Shown: positions 53,731 through 63,822, counted from the first letter of the stretch. The stretch: DNA of 64,000 bases from Tissierellia bacterium KA00581 (GCA_001552895.1 KQ959616.1:114192-178191), one strand, 5' to 3'. Notes: generated by a model not told the origin, from the letters alone. Numbers and translations: made by a program.

Positions 53731-53756
53731 AAATATAAGGTAAATACCTTATATTT
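53731..53756 (-). terminator. intrinsic terminator downstream of rnpB
   Basis: Perfect 12-bp arms (53731-53742 and 53745-53756) with a 2-nt centre; on the - strand the stem is followed by a run of T. Confidence 0.85.
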
Positions 53757-53778
53757 AATTATTTAATATTAAGCAAAA

Positions 53779-54095
53779 CTATAAGCCGTGTTCTGTATTA
53801 AACAATCATCTATCTAGACAAGCTGTTACCAACTTGTTCAAGCAATCTACCTATGGACATAGCGAGCAACTATTAAAGTCCAATCTTGATCTTGCACCGA
53901 ATGGGGTTTACATAGCCACATAGTCTCCTACATGCTGGTAAGCTCTTACCTTACCTTTCCACCCTTACCATAAAATGGCGGTATATCTCTGTTGCACTAG
54001 CCTTAGGGTCGCCCCCACTGGACGTTATCCAGCATTCTGCTCTATGGTGCACGGACTTTCCTCGTGAAAATAATCACGCGATTGTCTGTCTTACT
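53779..54095 (-). ncRNA. rnpB: RNase P RNA component, apparently type A
   Basis: Catalytic RNA that matures tRNA 5' ends. Read on the - strand, the hallmark elements appear in order: GAGGAAAGTCCGTGCACC near the 5' end, a GGGGGCGACCC segment, GGTAAGGGTGGAAAGGTAAG with AGAGCTTACCAGCA, TAGATAGATGATTG, and ACAGAACACGGCTTAT at the 3' end (conserved J/P4 region). The central layout looks like the ancestral type A fold, not the Bacillus type B. Ends are approximate. It begins only about 10 nt after the nif3 stop codon, so it is probably processed from or shares transcription with the rpoD operon; a terminator follows. Confidence 0.95.
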
Positions 54096-54103
54096 TAATT
54101 AAA

Positions 54104-54889
54104 TTAAAGTACATATTTTTTAAATACATTATTTTTATAAATATAAATATCTACACTAGAAGATATATTATTTTTTAAAAAAATTTCTAATTCATATAAT
54201 CCAAAAAATTCAGATTCATAATGACCTAAGTCAACTAAAGATAATGAATTTTCAATTGCATATTGAATATCGTGATATTTAAAATCGGAACTTATTAACA
54301 AATCAACGTCTAAATCTATTGCTTTTTTTATTGAAAAAGCTCCAGAACCTCCTAAAACTGCGATTTTAGAAATATTAATATCTCTATTTCCGTAAAAAAT
54401 AATATTTTCAAAATTATTTTTGAATTTTATTTTTTTTATATAATCAATAACATTTTGATTATCAACATTTCCAACTAATCCATAACTAAAATCATTAGTA
54501 TAGTCAATAAAATGTTCATATGATTTTAACATACATGCTTTAGCAAGAGCTTTATTAACTCCATTTTCATGAAAATCTAAAGGAGTATGTATAGATATAA
54601 CATTTATATTATTATCCATTATTAGTTTAATTTTCTTATAAAACTTAGAATTAAAATCTAAACTTGTAATTTTTTCAAAAAATAAAGGATGATGACTTAT
54701 TATACAATTAAAATTATTTTTTACTGCATATAAAACAGATTCAAAACTAACATCCATAGTTAACAAAATTTTAAAAACTTCATCTTGTAAATTTCCTATT
54801 TGAAATCCAGAATTATCCCATTTTTCTTGCATATCAAATTTATATTCTTTATTTAAAATTTCTAATAATTTTTTTAATCTAAAACTCAT
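54104..54889 (-). CDS. Nif3-like dinuclear metal protein (YqfO family)
   Basis: Protein of 261 residues of the widely conserved Nif3/YqfO family, a dinuclear metal-binding fold of uncertain biochemical role (a GTP cyclohydrolase-I-like activity has been proposed for some). Metal ligand motifs are seen in IISHHPLFF (near 62), ISIHTPLDF (near 98) and DLGHYESEFFGL (near 217). The YbgI/Nif3 core is present without the extra PII-like insert. It overlaps trmK by 11 nt and ends the rpoD operon, almost abutting rnpB. Confidence 0.88.
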   Translation of the reverse strand: MSFRLKKLLEILNKEYKFDMQEKWDNSGFQIGNLQDEVFKILLTMDVSFESVLYAVKNNFNCIISHHPLFFEKITSLDFNSKFYKKIKLIMDNNINVISIHTPLDFHENGVNKALAKACMLKSYEHFIDYTNDFSYGLVGNVDNQNVIDYIKKIKFKNNFENIIFYGNRDINISKIAVLGGSGAFSIKKAIDLDVDLLISSDFKYHDIQYAIENSLSLVDLGHYESEFFGLYELEIFLKNNISSSVDIYIYKNNVFKKYVL

Positions 54890-55559
54890 GTAATACCACT
54901 TTAATATCCTTAATAATCATATTTATATCATCAATTCTTTTAGTATTCATAGAAGACTTTTCTATTTTATCAATAATTAAAGAATATTTATTTAATTCAT
55001 TTTCTAAAAATAATTTTAAATTTTTAGATTTATTTTTAATTAATATTTTTCCATAATTATATTCATAATCTTCATAAAATAAATCTTTTCCATAAGATAC
55101 TTTTAAAATTTGATAATATTTAGAATTTTCAAAAACATCTTTTTCATCTATAATTTTAAAATTATTATTAACCAAAAATTTTCTAACAACATCTAATGAA
55201 TTATTAGGACTTAATATTAAAGTTTCAGCAGTTTTAGCAATATCTAAATTAGTATTTAATATATCTTTTATTAAAATTCCACCCATACCTGAAATAATTA
55301 TTGTATCAATTTCATATTCAAAAAAAGAATTTAAACCATCTGAAACCCTTGTTTCAATATTATTTATATTATCATTTTGTTTTAATTTTTCTTTTAGTTT
55401 ATTTAAAGAATTCTCACTTATATCTGTTGCTATAATTTTTTTAGCTAAATTAAATTTTGATAACATAATCGGAATAATTCCATGATCCGTTCCTATATCT
55501 GCAACTATAGAATTTTTATCAACCAAATTAAAAATTTCATTTAATCTTAAACTATTCAT
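54879..55559 (-). CDS. trmK: tRNA (adenine22-N1)-methyltransferase
   Basis: SAM-dependent enzyme of 226 residues forming m1A22 in tRNA. The Rossmann SAM site is VADIGTDHGIIPIMLSKF (near 18-36), followed by IIATDISENSLNKLKEK, and the catalytic-region segment IISGMGGILI near 88 is characteristic of the TrmK/YqfN family. It lies four nt after rpoD and overlaps the Nif3-like gene, the usual Firmicute order rpoD-trmK-nif3. Confidence 0.9.
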   Translation of the reverse strand: MNSLRLNEIFNLVDKNSIVADIGTDHGIIPIMLSKFNLAKKIIATDISENSLNKLKEKLKQNDNINNIETRVSDGLNSFFEYEIDTIIISGMGGILIKDILNTNLDIAKTAETLILSPNNSLDVVRKFLVNNNFKIIDEKDVFENSKYYQILKVSYGKDLFYEDYEYNYGKILIKNKSKNLKLFLENELNKYSLIIDKIEKSSMNTKRIDDINMIIKDIKVVLHEF

Positions 55560-55563
55560 AATA

Positions 55564-56709
55564 CTATTCTAAAAAATCTCTTAATTTTTGACTTCTACTA
55601 GGATGTTTTAATTTTCTAAGTGCCTTAGCTTCAATTTGTCTTATTCTTTCTCTTGTAACATCAAATTCTTTTCCAACTTCTTCTAAAGTCCTAGGAGTTC
55701 CATCATTAAGCCCAAACCTAAGTTCTAAAACTTTTTTTTCACGATCAGATAAAGTGTTTAAAACAGTATTTAATTGTTCTTTAAGCATAGAAAAATTTGC
55801 AGCATCATCTGGGGCAATTGCGGTTTCATCTTCTATAAAATCTCCTAAATGGCTATCATCTTCTTCTCCTATAGGAGTTTCCAAGCTTACTGGCTCTTGT
55901 GCTATTTTTCTAATTTCATTTACTTTATCAACTTCAATACCCATTTGTTCAGAAATTTCTTCATTAGTAGGTTCTCTTCCTAATTCTTGAACTAATTGTC
56001 TTTCTATTCTAACAAGTTTATTTATCGTTTCAACCATATGTACAGGAATTCGTATTGTCCTTGCTTGATCAGCAATAGATCTTGTAATAGCTTGTCTAAT
56101 CCACCATGTAGCATAGGTACTAAATTTAAATCCTCTTTTAAAATCAAATTTTTCGACCGCTTTCATAAGACCCATATTTCCTTCTTGAATTAAATCCAAA
56201 AATTGCATTCCTCTTCCAACATATCTTTTAGCAATACTAACAACAAGTCTTAAATTAGTTTCTGCTAATTTTTTCTTAGAATCTTCATCTCCATTTGCCA
56301 TTTTTTCTGCTAAAATACGTTCTTGATCTGCACTAAGTAGAGGAATTTTACCAATTTCTTTAAGATACATCTTTACAGGATCATCAATATTAAAGCCTTT
56401 TATATCAGAAAAATCATCTAATTTTATTTCAGAATCTTCATCTTCTTTTTCATCATCTATATCAATTAAATCATCATCTAAATCTAAATTTTCAATATTT
56501 TCAGTTTCATCAATAAATTCTATTTGATTTTCTAAAAGCTTTGATTTTATTTCTTCAATATCATCTATATCAATTAAATTAAATAAATCTAAAGATTCAA
56601 GATATTTATTGTTTACAATTCCGTTATTTTTTTCTGCATATCTTGTAAGTTCTTCTATTATTAAACTTTTTACCTCTTCATATTCAATATCATTTAATTT
56701 GTTATCCAT
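55564..56709 (-). CDS. rpoD: primary RNA polymerase sigma factor
   Basis: Housekeeping sigma-70 of 381 residues that directs RNA polymerase to TTGACA/TATAAT promoters, the type seen throughout this window. Short region 1.1 and an acidic stretch (about 70-105) precede region 1.2 ([21 protein letters not shown]) and region 2, with -10 recognition and melting in [28 protein letters not shown] and [14 protein letters not shown]. Region 3 and the region 4 helix-turn-helix ([30 protein letters not shown]) follow. Encoded right after dnaG in the classic macromolecular synthesis operon, here without rpsU. Confidence 0.97.
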   Translation of the reverse strand: MDNKLNDIEYEEVKSLIIEELTRYAEKNNGIVNNKYLESLDLFNLIDIDDIEEIKSKLLENQIEFIDETENIENLDLDDDLIDIDDEKEDEDSEIKLDDFSDIKGFNIDDPVKMYLKEIGKIPLLSADQERILAEKMANGDEDSKKKLAETNLRLVVSIAKRYVGRGMQFLDLIQEGNMGLMKAVEKFDFKRGFKFSTYATWWIRQAITRSIADQARTIRIPVHMVETINKLVRIERQLVQELGREPTNEEISEQMGIEVDKVNEIRKIAQEPVSLETPIGEEDDSHLGDFIEDETAIAPDDAANFSMLKEQLNTVLNTLSDREKKVLELRFGLNDGTPRTLEEVGKEFDVTRERIRQIEAKALRKLKHPSRSQKLRDFLE

Positions 56710-56722
56710 GATAAGCCCCTTT

Positions 56723-58519
56723 CTACATGTTTTTTAGATTTTTGTGCAATGACATTAATCTCTTTATGTTCAAATTCAAATTTTTAACTACATTTTCATC
56801 AGATAAATCCATAGTTTTAAGCTTTTCTATATTTAAAGTTACTTTTCTTATTTCAAAATTTATGATAGCATTATCTAAAAGCATCGAATAATCAGTTGAT
56901 GAAATATTAATATTTTGTTTATAACATTTTATTACATATTCAACTAATTTTATATTATTAATATTATTTTTAAATTTTGAAATAAGCATAGCAGGTGTTG
57001 TTATAGTATTATCCTGAAAATTGGAATAAACATAATTAAAAACATCTAATAATTCACAATCTTTCATTAAAATATTCATCTTATCAAAATACATCACCAT
57101 ACCATCGATACATCTCATCGTTAGTATAATACCCAAAACTAAAAGTTTTTTATCGTTATTAGTAAGAAGATTATTTTCAATTTTAACCTCTTTTTTTAAA
57201 TCTTCTTTATCATTTGTTTCGTTGTTTATCTGTGATTTATTAAATTTAGATAAATCTTCTTTTAATGATTCAACTTCAATACCAAATTCATTAGAAACTT
57301 TGTTTATATATAAATCTCTTAATACACTTGTAGTAATTGAAAACAAAAATTTTAAAATTTTTTCATAAAAAATAGCATTGTCAGTTACTGAAACAGTATC
57401 TTTTTTCATTTTTTTTAAATTTATATAATTAAACTCATATATATCTTCAGAATTTTTTAATAATTTATTAAATTCAATCAATCCAAATTTTTTTATATAA
57501 TCATCAGGATCAAGTCCATAAGGCAAAGTTAATATATTAGGGCTAATAGAAATTTTATTAAAGACAGAAGCCGTTTTTTTAGTTGCATTTATCCCAGCAT
57601 TATCTCCATCATAACATAAATATATATTATCTTTTGAAAAACATCTAGCAAGTCTAGCCTGATTTTCTGTAAAAGCAGTACCAAGTCCTGCAACAACATA
57701 ATTAACACCGTTTTGATAAAGTGATATAACATCCATATATCCTTCAACTATCAAAATTTTATCTCTTATGTTATTTTCTAATACTTTATCTATTGCATAT
57801 AGATTATCACCTTTTTTAAAAATAACACTTTCTGGAGAATTTAAATATTTAGCCTTATCATTTACAATAGTCCTGCCACCAAATCCAATTATTTTTTTAT
57901 TTTTATTAAATATAGGAAATATTATTCTATTTCTAAATCTATCTATAAAATCATTATTTTTAGTTTTTATTATAAGGCCAAGTTCTAAAGCAATATTAAT
58001 ATCTAAATTTTTAAATTTCAATTCATTATATAATGATTTCCAATTATTATCTGCATAACCTAACATAAATAAATTAATAGATTTTTGTGAAATTCCTCTA
58101 TTTAGTAAATATTTTTTAGGAATAGAATTTTCCATCATTTTTTTATAATAAAATTTAGAAACAAAACTATTAAATTCATAATATTTATCTAAATTAACTT
58201 TTCTAAAATCACCATTTTTATATTCATATTCTAACTGTATATTAAATTTTTCAGCTAAAACCTTAATTGCACTTATATAATCTAAAGATTCTATATCCAT
58301 TAAAAAAGATATGCTATCACCATGTTTTCCACAACCAAAACAATGGAAAGTATTAGTTTGTGGATAAAGAAAAAAAGAAGGTGTCTTTTCACTATGAAAA
58401 GGACAATTCCCTATATAGTATTTGCCACTCCTTTTTATAGATACATGATCACTTACAACTGAAACTATATCCGCTTTTTCCTTTATTTGTTCAATTTTTT
58501 CTTTTTTTATATAGGACAT
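56723..58519 (-). CDS. dnaG: DNA primase
   Basis: Synthesises RNA primers at the replication fork. The 598-residue protein has an N-terminal CHC2 zinc finger ([11 protein letters not shown] and [11 protein letters not shown]), a TOPRIM catalytic core ([15 protein letters not shown] near 255, and LCYDGDNAG near 305) and a helicase-interacting C-terminal region that is poorly conserved. Metal-binding acidic residues of the TOPRIM domain are intact. It lies between recO and rpoD; the AGGTGTGA site precedes ATG 58519. Confidence 0.95.
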   Translation of the reverse strand: MSYIKKEKIEQIKEKADIVSVVSDHVSIKRSGKYYIGNCPFHSEKTPSFFLYPQTNTFHCFGCGKHGDSISFLMDIESLDYISAIKVLAEKFNIQLEYEYKNGDFRKVNLDKYYEFNSFVSKFYYKKMMENSIPKKYLLNRGISQKSINLFMLGYADNNWKSLYNELKFKNLDINIALELGLIIKTKNNDFIDRFRNRIIFPIFNKNKKIIGFGGRTIVNDKAKYLNSPESVIFKKGDNLYAIDKVLENNIRDKILIVEGYMDVISLYQNGVNYVVAGLGTAFTENQARLARCFSKDNIYLCYDGDNAGINATKKTASVFNKISISPNILTLPYGLDPDDYIKKFGLIEFNKLLKNSEDIYEFNYINLKKMKKDTVSVTDNAIFYEKILKFLFSITTSVLRDLYINKVSNEFGIEVESLKEDLSKFNKSQINNETNDKEDLKKEVKIENNLLTNNDKKLLVLGIILTMRCIDGMVMYFDKMNILMKDCELLDVFNYVYSNFQDNTITTPAMLISKFKNNINNIKLVEYVIKCYKQNINISSTDYSMLLDNAIINFEIRKVTLNIEKLKTMDLSDENVVKNLNLNIKRLMSLHKNLKNM

Positions 58520-58531
58520 ATAATCACACCT

Positions 58532-59239
58532 TTAATCAAATAATCCTAATGTGTTAAGTTTATTTACACTAAGATTTAAACATAACGCATTTATCAAAAC
58601 ACCTAAAATTCTTGAATAATTTACATTTTCTTTTAAATTATTTATATCATTTACTTTATCTTTATTATTTAAATTTAAAAGAAAATCATATTCATTGAAA
58701 TTAAGTTTATAGTTATATTTATTATCCAAAAAAGAATCTTTTAAATCTTTAATCTCAAGTTCCATTATATTAAAATTATAATTTTTAGATACTTTCTTTT
58801 CAAATATGATGTGATATCCACTAAATTTCATATATTTAAAAACAAAATATATTAAAATAATTTTAACATTAAAATTATTATATTCTTTTAAAACTTCAGT
58901 AATTAAATCAAAAATCTCGCAATTTTCTATTCCTTCTAAGGAAGATTTTAATATTATCTCACTAATGAAATTTAAAAATAAAATATAATTTTTATTCTTT
59001 AAAAAATTATATTCTAAAAGTTCAAACTCTGTACAATAAAAAAAATTTTCACCTTTAATTAATTTAAAATTGTATTTTGAATATGGAGAGAAAAAAGTTT
59101 CTGTACTTTTACTATAAATAGAAATAATACCTAAATTATCTGTATATACCTTAAAAATCTTACCATTATTTAGATGGTTAAAATCAGAAATAACATAACC
59201 ATTTATATCTGAAAAAATATCATTTGTTGTAATATCCAA
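58532..59239 (-). CDS. recO: DNA repair protein RecO
   Basis: Recombination mediator that loads RecA with RecR. The 235-residue protein is divergent. It retains the N-terminal OB-fold pattern (GYVISDFNHLNNGKIFKVYTDNLGIISIYSKS) and position between era and dnaG. The central zinc-finger Cys set found in many RecO proteins is not evident. The start is TTG 59239 with AAGGTGA six nt upstream, overlapping the era stop by 20 nt. Identification rests on the N-terminal pattern and conserved gene order. Confidence 0.8.
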   Translation of the reverse strand: MDITTNDIFSDINGYVISDFNHLNNGKIFKVYTDNLGIISIYSKSTETFFSPYSKYNFKLIKGENFFYCTEFELLEYNFLKNKNYILFLNFISEIILKSSLEGIENCEIFDLITEVLKEYNNFNVKIILIYFVFKYMKFSGYHIIFEKKVSKNYNFNIMELEIKDLKDSFLDNKYNYKLNFNEYDFLLNLNNKDKVNDINNLKENVNYSRILGVLINALCLNLSVNKLNTLGLFD

Positions 59240-60116
59240 ATTCTTTCACCTTAAATAGCTTATTTCTCCAATTATCATCTATTTTTACAAATAATTTTAA
59301 ATTAACTTGCAAACCTAAAAATTTTTCTATATCTATTCTTGAAAATTTTCCAATTTTTAAAATCATAGAACCATTTTTTCCTATAACAATTCCTTTATGC
59401 GATTTTCTTTCTACGCAAATAGTTGCATCAATGTCTACTAATGATTTATTTTTTCTAATAGAAAATTTTTCTATTAGAACATTAATTCCATGAGGAACTT
59501 CATCATTTAAAAAAAATAAAGTCTTTTCTCTTATTATTTCTGAAACAATATCTCTTTGAGTTTGATCTGTAATCATATCGTCAGAATAATATTTTGGACC
59601 ATAAGGTAGAAAAGATTTTATAGAATCTATTAAATTATATACATTAGTTCCTTTAGATGCAGATATAGAGATTACTTTTTCAAAAATATCCATATTAGTA
59701 TATTTTTCAATCAAATTATCAATATCTTTTTGTTCTAATTTATCAATTTTATTTATAATACATAGTTTAGGTAAATTTATTTTTTTTAAAGTTTCAATAA
59801 TAAAATTATCAAGTTCACCATTTTCAAAACCTATATCTACCATATATAATATCAAATCTACTTCTTTTAAAGATTTAATAGATTGTTTTAACATATACTC
59901 ACCAAGTTTATTTTTAGGTTTTTGAATTCCGGGAGTATCTAAAAAAATAATCTGAGAATCAAAAGAATTATATATAAGTTTAAGATTAAATCTTGTAGTT
60001 TGTGGTTTATTAGATATAATAGAAATTTTTTCTCCTATAATCCTATTTAATAAAGTTGATTTACCAACATTAGATCTACCAACAATAGTTACAAATCCAG
60101 ATTTTATATTATTCAT
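59220..60116 (-). CDS. era: ribosome-assembly GTPase Era
   Basis: GTPase required for 16S rRNA maturation, binding the 3' end of 16S rRNA. The 298-residue protein has G1 in GRSNVGKST (near 12), G3 DTPGIQKPKNKLGE, G4 NKID and a C-terminal KH domain with GKNGSMILKIGK. Start ATG 60116 follows CCGGAGG; an earlier in-frame ATG (60158) lies inside cdd and would add a non-homologous extension. It begins two nt after the cdd stop. Cluster ybeY-dgkA-cdd-era-recO is the usual Firmicute order. Confidence 0.95.
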   Translation of the reverse strand: MNNIKSGFVTIVGRSNVGKSTLLNRIIGEKISIISNKPQTTRFNLKLIYNSFDSQIIFLDTPGIQKPKNKLGEYMLKQSIKSLKEVDLILYMVDIGFENGELDNFIIETLKKINLPKLCIINKIDKLEQKDIDNLIEKYTNMDIFEKVISISASKGTNVYNLIDSIKSFLPYGPKYYSDDMITDQTQRDIVSEIIREKTLFFLNDEVPHGINVLIEKFSIRKNKSLVDIDATICVERKSHKGIVIGKNGSMILKIGKFSRIDIEKFLGLQVNLKLFVKIDDNWRNKLFKVKEFGYYNK

Positions 60117-60117
60117 A

Positions 60118-60513
60118 TTATAAATCCTCCGGTCCAAAGCTATAAGGTAAAATCTCATTAAGATTTAAAATTTTATACTCTTTTTCATTTTTTATTATAA
60201 TAAATTCAAAATCATCGTCACAAAATTCTCTTATTACTTGTCTACAAACACCACAAGGATAAGTATATGTATCAAATTTTCCTACTATAGCTATTTTTTT
60301 GATTTTTTTTTCACCACTAGAAATTGCCTTAAATATAGCAACTCTTTCTGCACATACAGTTGGAGTATATGACGCATTTTCAATATTACAACCAGTATAT
60401 ATATTTCCAGATTTTGTTAAAACTGCAGCTCCCACTTTAAAATTAGAATAAGGTGTATAAGCATTATTTCGAGAATTTATAGCTTCCAAAATCAGTTTTT
60501 CATTAATATTCAT
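60118..60513 (-). CDS. cdd: cytidine deaminase
   Basis: Zinc enzyme of pyrimidine salvage converting cytidine and deoxycytidine to uridine forms. The 131-residue protein has the substrate-binding NIENASYTPTVCAERVA with the zinc Cys and catalytic Glu, and PCGVCRQVIREF with the two other zinc Cys residues. The length is standard for the homotetrameric type. AGGTGA lies upstream of ATG 60513. Salvage of nucleosides also fits the NupOPQ-type importer at 9-12.6 kb. Confidence 0.95.
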   Translation of the reverse strand: MNINEKLILEAINSRNNAYTPYSNFKVGAAVLTKSGNIYTGCNIENASYTPTVCAERVAIFKAISSGEKKIKKIAIVGKFDTYTYPCGVCRQVIREFCDDDFEFIIIKNEKEYKILNLNEILPYSFGPEDL

Positions 60514-60521
60514 AAATTCAC

Positions 60522-60887
60522 CTACAACAAAAAGAAAATCTTTGGAACAAAAATTATTACCCCTACTACAAAAGCAATTATAGCGGAAATTAAAACAGCT
60601 CCGGCAGAAATATCTTTTATTCTTTTTATATATTCATTATAGTTTTTATCTAAATAATCCATAATATTTTCTATAACTGTATTTATAATTTCAAGTGTTA
60701 AAACTATACAAATCATAATTAAAATTATACAAAACTCTATCGGATTTAATTTAAAAAGTAAAGACATAAAAAAAACAATCAAACTCATAATAGTATGAAT
60801 TTTAAAATTTCTTTCAGTTTTAAAAACAAACAAAATTCCATGTATAGCAACTAATAAACTATCTATAAAATTAGAATTTTTTTTCAT
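60522..60887 (-). CDS. dgkA: undecaprenol/diacylglycerol kinase
   Basis: Small membrane lipid kinase of 121 residues with three hydrophobic helices. The hallmark LEIINTVIENIMDYLD (near 66-82), with metal-binding Glu and Asn, and KDISAGAVLISAI (near 92) are conserved. In Firmicutes this family mostly phosphorylates undecaprenol, feeding the carrier lipid pool for peptidoglycan and surface polymers. It overlaps ybeY by 17 nt. Confidence 0.92.
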   Translation of the reverse strand: MKKNSNFIDSLLVAIHGILFVFKTERNFKIHTIMSLIVFFMSLLFKLNPIEFCIILIMICIVLTLEIINTVIENIMDYLDKNYNEYIKRIKDISAGAVLISAIIAFVVGVIIFVPKIFFLL

Positions 60888-61341
60888 TTTTAAAAACTTC
60901 CATTAATCTCATTGCTTCTTTTTCTTTACTTCTCATAATTTTTTTATCATTTTCATCAATATGATCATAGCCTAACAAATGAAATATAGAATGACAAACA
61001 AGATATAATATTTCTCTATTTACACTATGTCCAAATTCTTCTGCTTGCTCAAGTGCTTTTTGCGTTGAAATTATAACATCTCCTAATATATTGGGCATTC
61101 CTTCTTCTTTAAATTCAAACTCCATAGGAAAAGAAAGAACATCTGTTTCTTTATCTATATTTCTAAACTTAGAATTTATAAATTTTATTTCATCATTAGT
61201 AACAAATGAAACAGATACTTCTATATTTGTACAATCTATTTTATCTACATTTAAAGAAGTCTTTATGCATCTTATAATATCATTTTTTAATTGATCAGAA
61301 ATTTCAAAAAAATCTTGTCTATTATCAAAAAGAACTTCCAT
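60871..61341 (-). CDS. ybeY: endoribonuclease YbeY (16S rRNA maturation)
   Basis: Zinc endoribonuclease of 156 residues involved in 16S 3'-end maturation and ribosome quality control. The triple-His metal motif is present in CHSIFHLLGYDHIDE (HxxxHxxxxxH), preceded by the family segment RNIDKETDVLSFPMEF and ILGDVIIS. It begins three nt after phoH and overlaps dgkA, in keeping with the conserved phoH-ybeY-dgkA-cdd-era block. Confidence 0.95.
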   Translation of the reverse strand: MEVLFDNRQDFFEISDQLKNDIIRCIKTSLNVDKIDCTNIEVSVSFVTNDEIKFINSKFRNIDKETDVLSFPMEFEFKEEGMPNILGDVIISTQKALEQAEEFGHSVNREILYLVCHSIFHLLGYDHIDENDKKIMRSKEKEAMRLMEVFKNEKKF

Positions 61342-61344
61342 ATA

Positions 61345-62319
61345 TTATTTCTTCTCCATTAAATTATCTTCATATCTAGAATAAGCTTCAATTATTTTCA
61401 TAACTATACTATGTCTAACAACATCATTACTATCAAAATAATTAAAACTTATACCTTTAACATTTTTTAATATCTTTTCTACTGATACAAGGCCTGAATT
61501 TTTTCTTTTTCCTAAATCAATTTGAGTAATATCGCCTGTAATTACAGCTTTCGAATTAAATCCAATTCTAGTTAAAAACATCTTCATTTGCTCATTAGTA
61601 GCATTTTGAGCTTCATCAAGAATTATAAAAGCATCATCTAAAGTTCTTCCACGCATATAAGCAAGTGGTGCTACTTCAATTATATTTTTTTCTTTTAATT
61701 TTAAAAAATTATCAAAACCTAATATATTGTAAAGAGCATCATAAAGCGGTCTTAAATAAGGATCTATTTTTTCTTGTAAATCTCCAGGTAAAAAACCTAA
61801 ATTTTCTCCAGCTTCAACAGCAGGTCTAGTAAGTATAATTTTAGAAATTGAATTGCTTTTTAATGTTTTGGCTGCCATTGCAATTGCTAAAAAAGTTTTA
61901 CCTGTCCCTGCAGGACCTATACCAAAGGTAACAACATTATTTTCTATTGCAGATATATATTTTCTTTGACCTAATGTTTTAGTTTTAATTGGTTTTAACT
62001 TTGAATTTAAACAAATTGTATAATCTAACCAATCTTTAATTATACTTTCATTATCTTCTTTTATCTTATTTATTACATAATAAACTTTTTGTTCATCTAA
62101 TTGAATATTTTCATTTTCTAAAAGTGAAATAAAAACCTCAAAAGCTTTTAAGCACAAAAAAACCATGCTCTCTTCTCCACTAATAGATAAACCGTCATTA
62201 CAAGTTTTTATACAAACATCAAACTCTTTAGATAAAGTATATAAATTACAATCTAACACACCAAAAAGATTAGGAATAATATCGCTATTTAAAACAATTT
62301 TTTCAATATTCTTAGCCAT
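61345..62319 (-). CDS. phoH: PhoH-like ATPase
   Basis: ATPase of 324 residues, PhoH family, functionally linked to YbeY and RNA metabolism but with no settled biochemical role. Walker A is GPAGTGKTFLAIAMA (near 134), Walker B FIILDEAQNA (near 232), with RPAVEAGENLGFLPGD and ITGDITQIDL between and after. An N-terminal region of about 100 residues may be a degenerate KH/RNA-binding domain. No good ribosome site is visible before ATG 62319. Confidence 0.93.
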   Translation of the reverse strand: MAKNIEKIVLNSDIIPNLFGVLDCNLYTLSKEFDVCIKTCNDGLSISGEESMVFLCLKAFEVFISLLENENIQLDEQKVYYVINKIKEDNESIIKDWLDYTICLNSKLKPIKTKTLGQRKYISAIENNVVTFGIGPAGTGKTFLAIAMAAKTLKSNSISKIILTRPAVEAGENLGFLPGDLQEKIDPYLRPLYDALYNILGFDNFLKLKEKNIIEVAPLAYMRGRTLDDAFIILDEAQNATNEQMKMFLTRIGFNSKAVITGDITQIDLGKRKNSGLVSVEKILKNVKGISFNYFDSNDVVRHSIVMKIIEAYSRYEDNLMEKK

Positions 62320-62327
62320 AAACTATA

Positions 62328-62804
62328 CTATTTTCTAATCTCACTTCTGTTGCTATCTAAAATAGTAATAACATCTCTTAATTTTTCTTGAGTTTTTGAT
62401 AAAACATCATCAACATAAGTGTTAGTTTGTATTTTGATTGTTTTAGCATTTTGTTCCGCTTTTAATAAAATTTCATTTGCTTTTTTTTCTGCAGCAACAA
62501 CTACATCATTTTCTGAAATTAATTTTTCAAATTTAACTTCAGCATCACTTTTTATTTTAAATGCTTGAGCATTTGCTTGTTCTATAATTTGGTTTGCATC
62601 TTTTGTAGCATCATTTAAGATTCTGTCTTTTTCTTCTTGAATCCATTGTGCTTGTTTAATTTCTTCTGGAATGTTTTCTCTCATTTCCTTTAATATAAAA
62701 AATAGTGCTTCGGAATCTACCATAACTTTTTTAGAAAATGGTAAACTTGAACTTTCTTCAACTAAATCTTCAATACGATCAATTAATTCTAAAATTTCCA
62801 TCAT
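62328..62804 (-). CDS. coiled-coil protein of the coaD-phoH locus
   Basis: Protein of 158 residues, almost entirely helical. From about residue 50 it is an Ala/Glu/Lys/Gln coiled coil (EEKDRILNDATKDANQIIEQ and AEKKANEILLKAEQNAKTIK) resembling F-type ATPase subunit b stalks or DivIVA-like proteins, which is how such genes are often labelled. There is no membrane anchor, so an ATPase role is unlikely. It shares ATGA with the coaD stop and has AGGAGG upstream. A cell-division or membrane-curvature scaffold is one possibility; function unknown. Confidence 0.65.
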   Translation of the reverse strand: MMEILELIDRIEDLVEESSSLPFSKKVMVDSEALFFILKEMRENIPEEIKQAQWIQEEKDRILNDATKDANQIIEQANAQAFKIKSDAEVKFEKLISENDVVVAAEKKANEILLKAEQNAKTIKIQTNTYVDDVLSKTQEKLRDVITILDSNRSEIRK

Positions 62805-63280
62805 TCATTCCTCCTAAATTTATCATTTAACATTTCTAAAACAACTTTATCAACATATGAAGATACATCTCCACCGTTAAAATAAATATCTTTAACAATA
62901 GTAGAACTTATATACTCATTATTTTTTTGAGAAAACAATACAAATGTTTCAACATCAGCTAATTCTTTATTAATTTTAGCATTTATTTTTTCATTTTCAA
63001 AATCTAACGTATTTCTTAAAGCTCTAACAATAATATCTACATGATTTTGTTTGATATAATCTGCCAATAATCCATTATAAATATTAACTTTTACTTTAGT
63101 ATTATTTTCAAAGATTTTCAAAATCATTTCTTTTCTCTCTAAGATAGAAAAAGTATGCTTTTTATTATAATTATTTAAAATCAAAACATCTACATGTCCA
63201 AAAATTTCTACAATTCTATCTATTATATCTTCATGTCCCTTTGTAAGCGGGTCAAAGCTTCCAGGAAAAATAACATTCAA
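62801..63280 (-). CDS. coaD: phosphopantetheine adenylyltransferase
   Basis: Catalyses the fourth step of coenzyme A synthesis, joining ATP and 4'-phosphopantetheine. The 159-residue protein begins NVIFPGSFDPLTKGHEDIID, with the nucleotidyltransferase T/HxGH motif, and has the conserved ISSTIVKDI near residue 127. Standard hexameric bacterial PPAT length. It follows rsmD by two nt, the usual pair in Firmicutes. Confidence 0.95.
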   Translation of the reverse strand: MNVIFPGSFDPLTKGHEDIIDRIVEIFGHVDVLILNNYNKKHTFSILERKEMILKIFENNTKVKVNIYNGLLADYIKQNHVDIIVRALRNTLDFENEKINAKINKELADVETFVLFSQKNNEYISSTIVKDIYFNGGDVSSYVDKVVLEMLNDKFRRNE

Positions 63281-63282
63281 AA

Positions 63283-63822
63283 TTAAACTCCTTCCAAGAA
63301 TAAAACTATAGTTTTAGAATATTTTTTTTCTTTAATAACTTTAAAACCTTCAATTTGTAAATTTCTATCTGTTTCAAGTATTATTAACCCATTTTTATTT
63401 AATATATTTTTATTTAAAATAAATTTTAACGTTTCTGATATATAGTTAGTAGCATAAGGTGGATCTAAAAAAATATAATCAAATTTTATATTATTTTCAA
63501 AAAAATACTCTAAAGATGCAAAATAATCATAATTTAAGATAACAGATGATTTTAAAAAATCTGATTTTGTTAAATTTTTTCTTGTTATTTCTATGCTTTT
63601 TTTAGAAAAATCACAGAAATAACACATTTTTGCACCACGACTTAAAAATTCTATTCCCATAGCCCCACTTCCAGAGAATAAATCAAGTACAATTGATGAT
63701 TTATCAATATCAAATAAAATATTAAAAATTGATTCTTTAACTTTATCTGTAGTTGGTCTAACATCAAAATCAACAGGTGAAAATAATTTTAGACCTCTCT
63801 TTACTCCAGAAATAACTCTCAT
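63283..63822 (-). CDS. rsmD: 16S rRNA (guanine966-N2)-methyltransferase
   Basis: SAM-dependent methyltransferase of 179 residues acting on 16S rRNA G966. N-terminal RVISGVKRGLKLFSP and the family motif RPTTDKVKESIFNIL are followed by the SAM site VLDLFSGSGAMGIEFLSRGA and the catalytic tetrapeptide in FDYIFLDPPYATNY (DPPY). It is the first gene of the - strand operon at this end, preceded by a clear promoter and a GGTGATG site. Confidence 0.94.
   Translation of the reverse strand: MRVISGVKRGLKLFSPVDFDVRPTTDKVKESIFNILFDIDKSSIVLDLFSGSGAMGIEFLSRGAKMCYFCDFSKKSIEITRKNLTKSDFLKSSVILNYDYFASLEYFFENNIKFDYIFLDPPYATNYISETLKFILNKNILNKNGLIILETDRNLQIEGFKVIKEKKYSKTIVLFLEGV

Noticed and set aside
62328..62804. 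ATP synthase subunit b
   Set aside because: Only the coiled coil resembles it; there is no membrane anchor and no other ATP synthase gene nearby.
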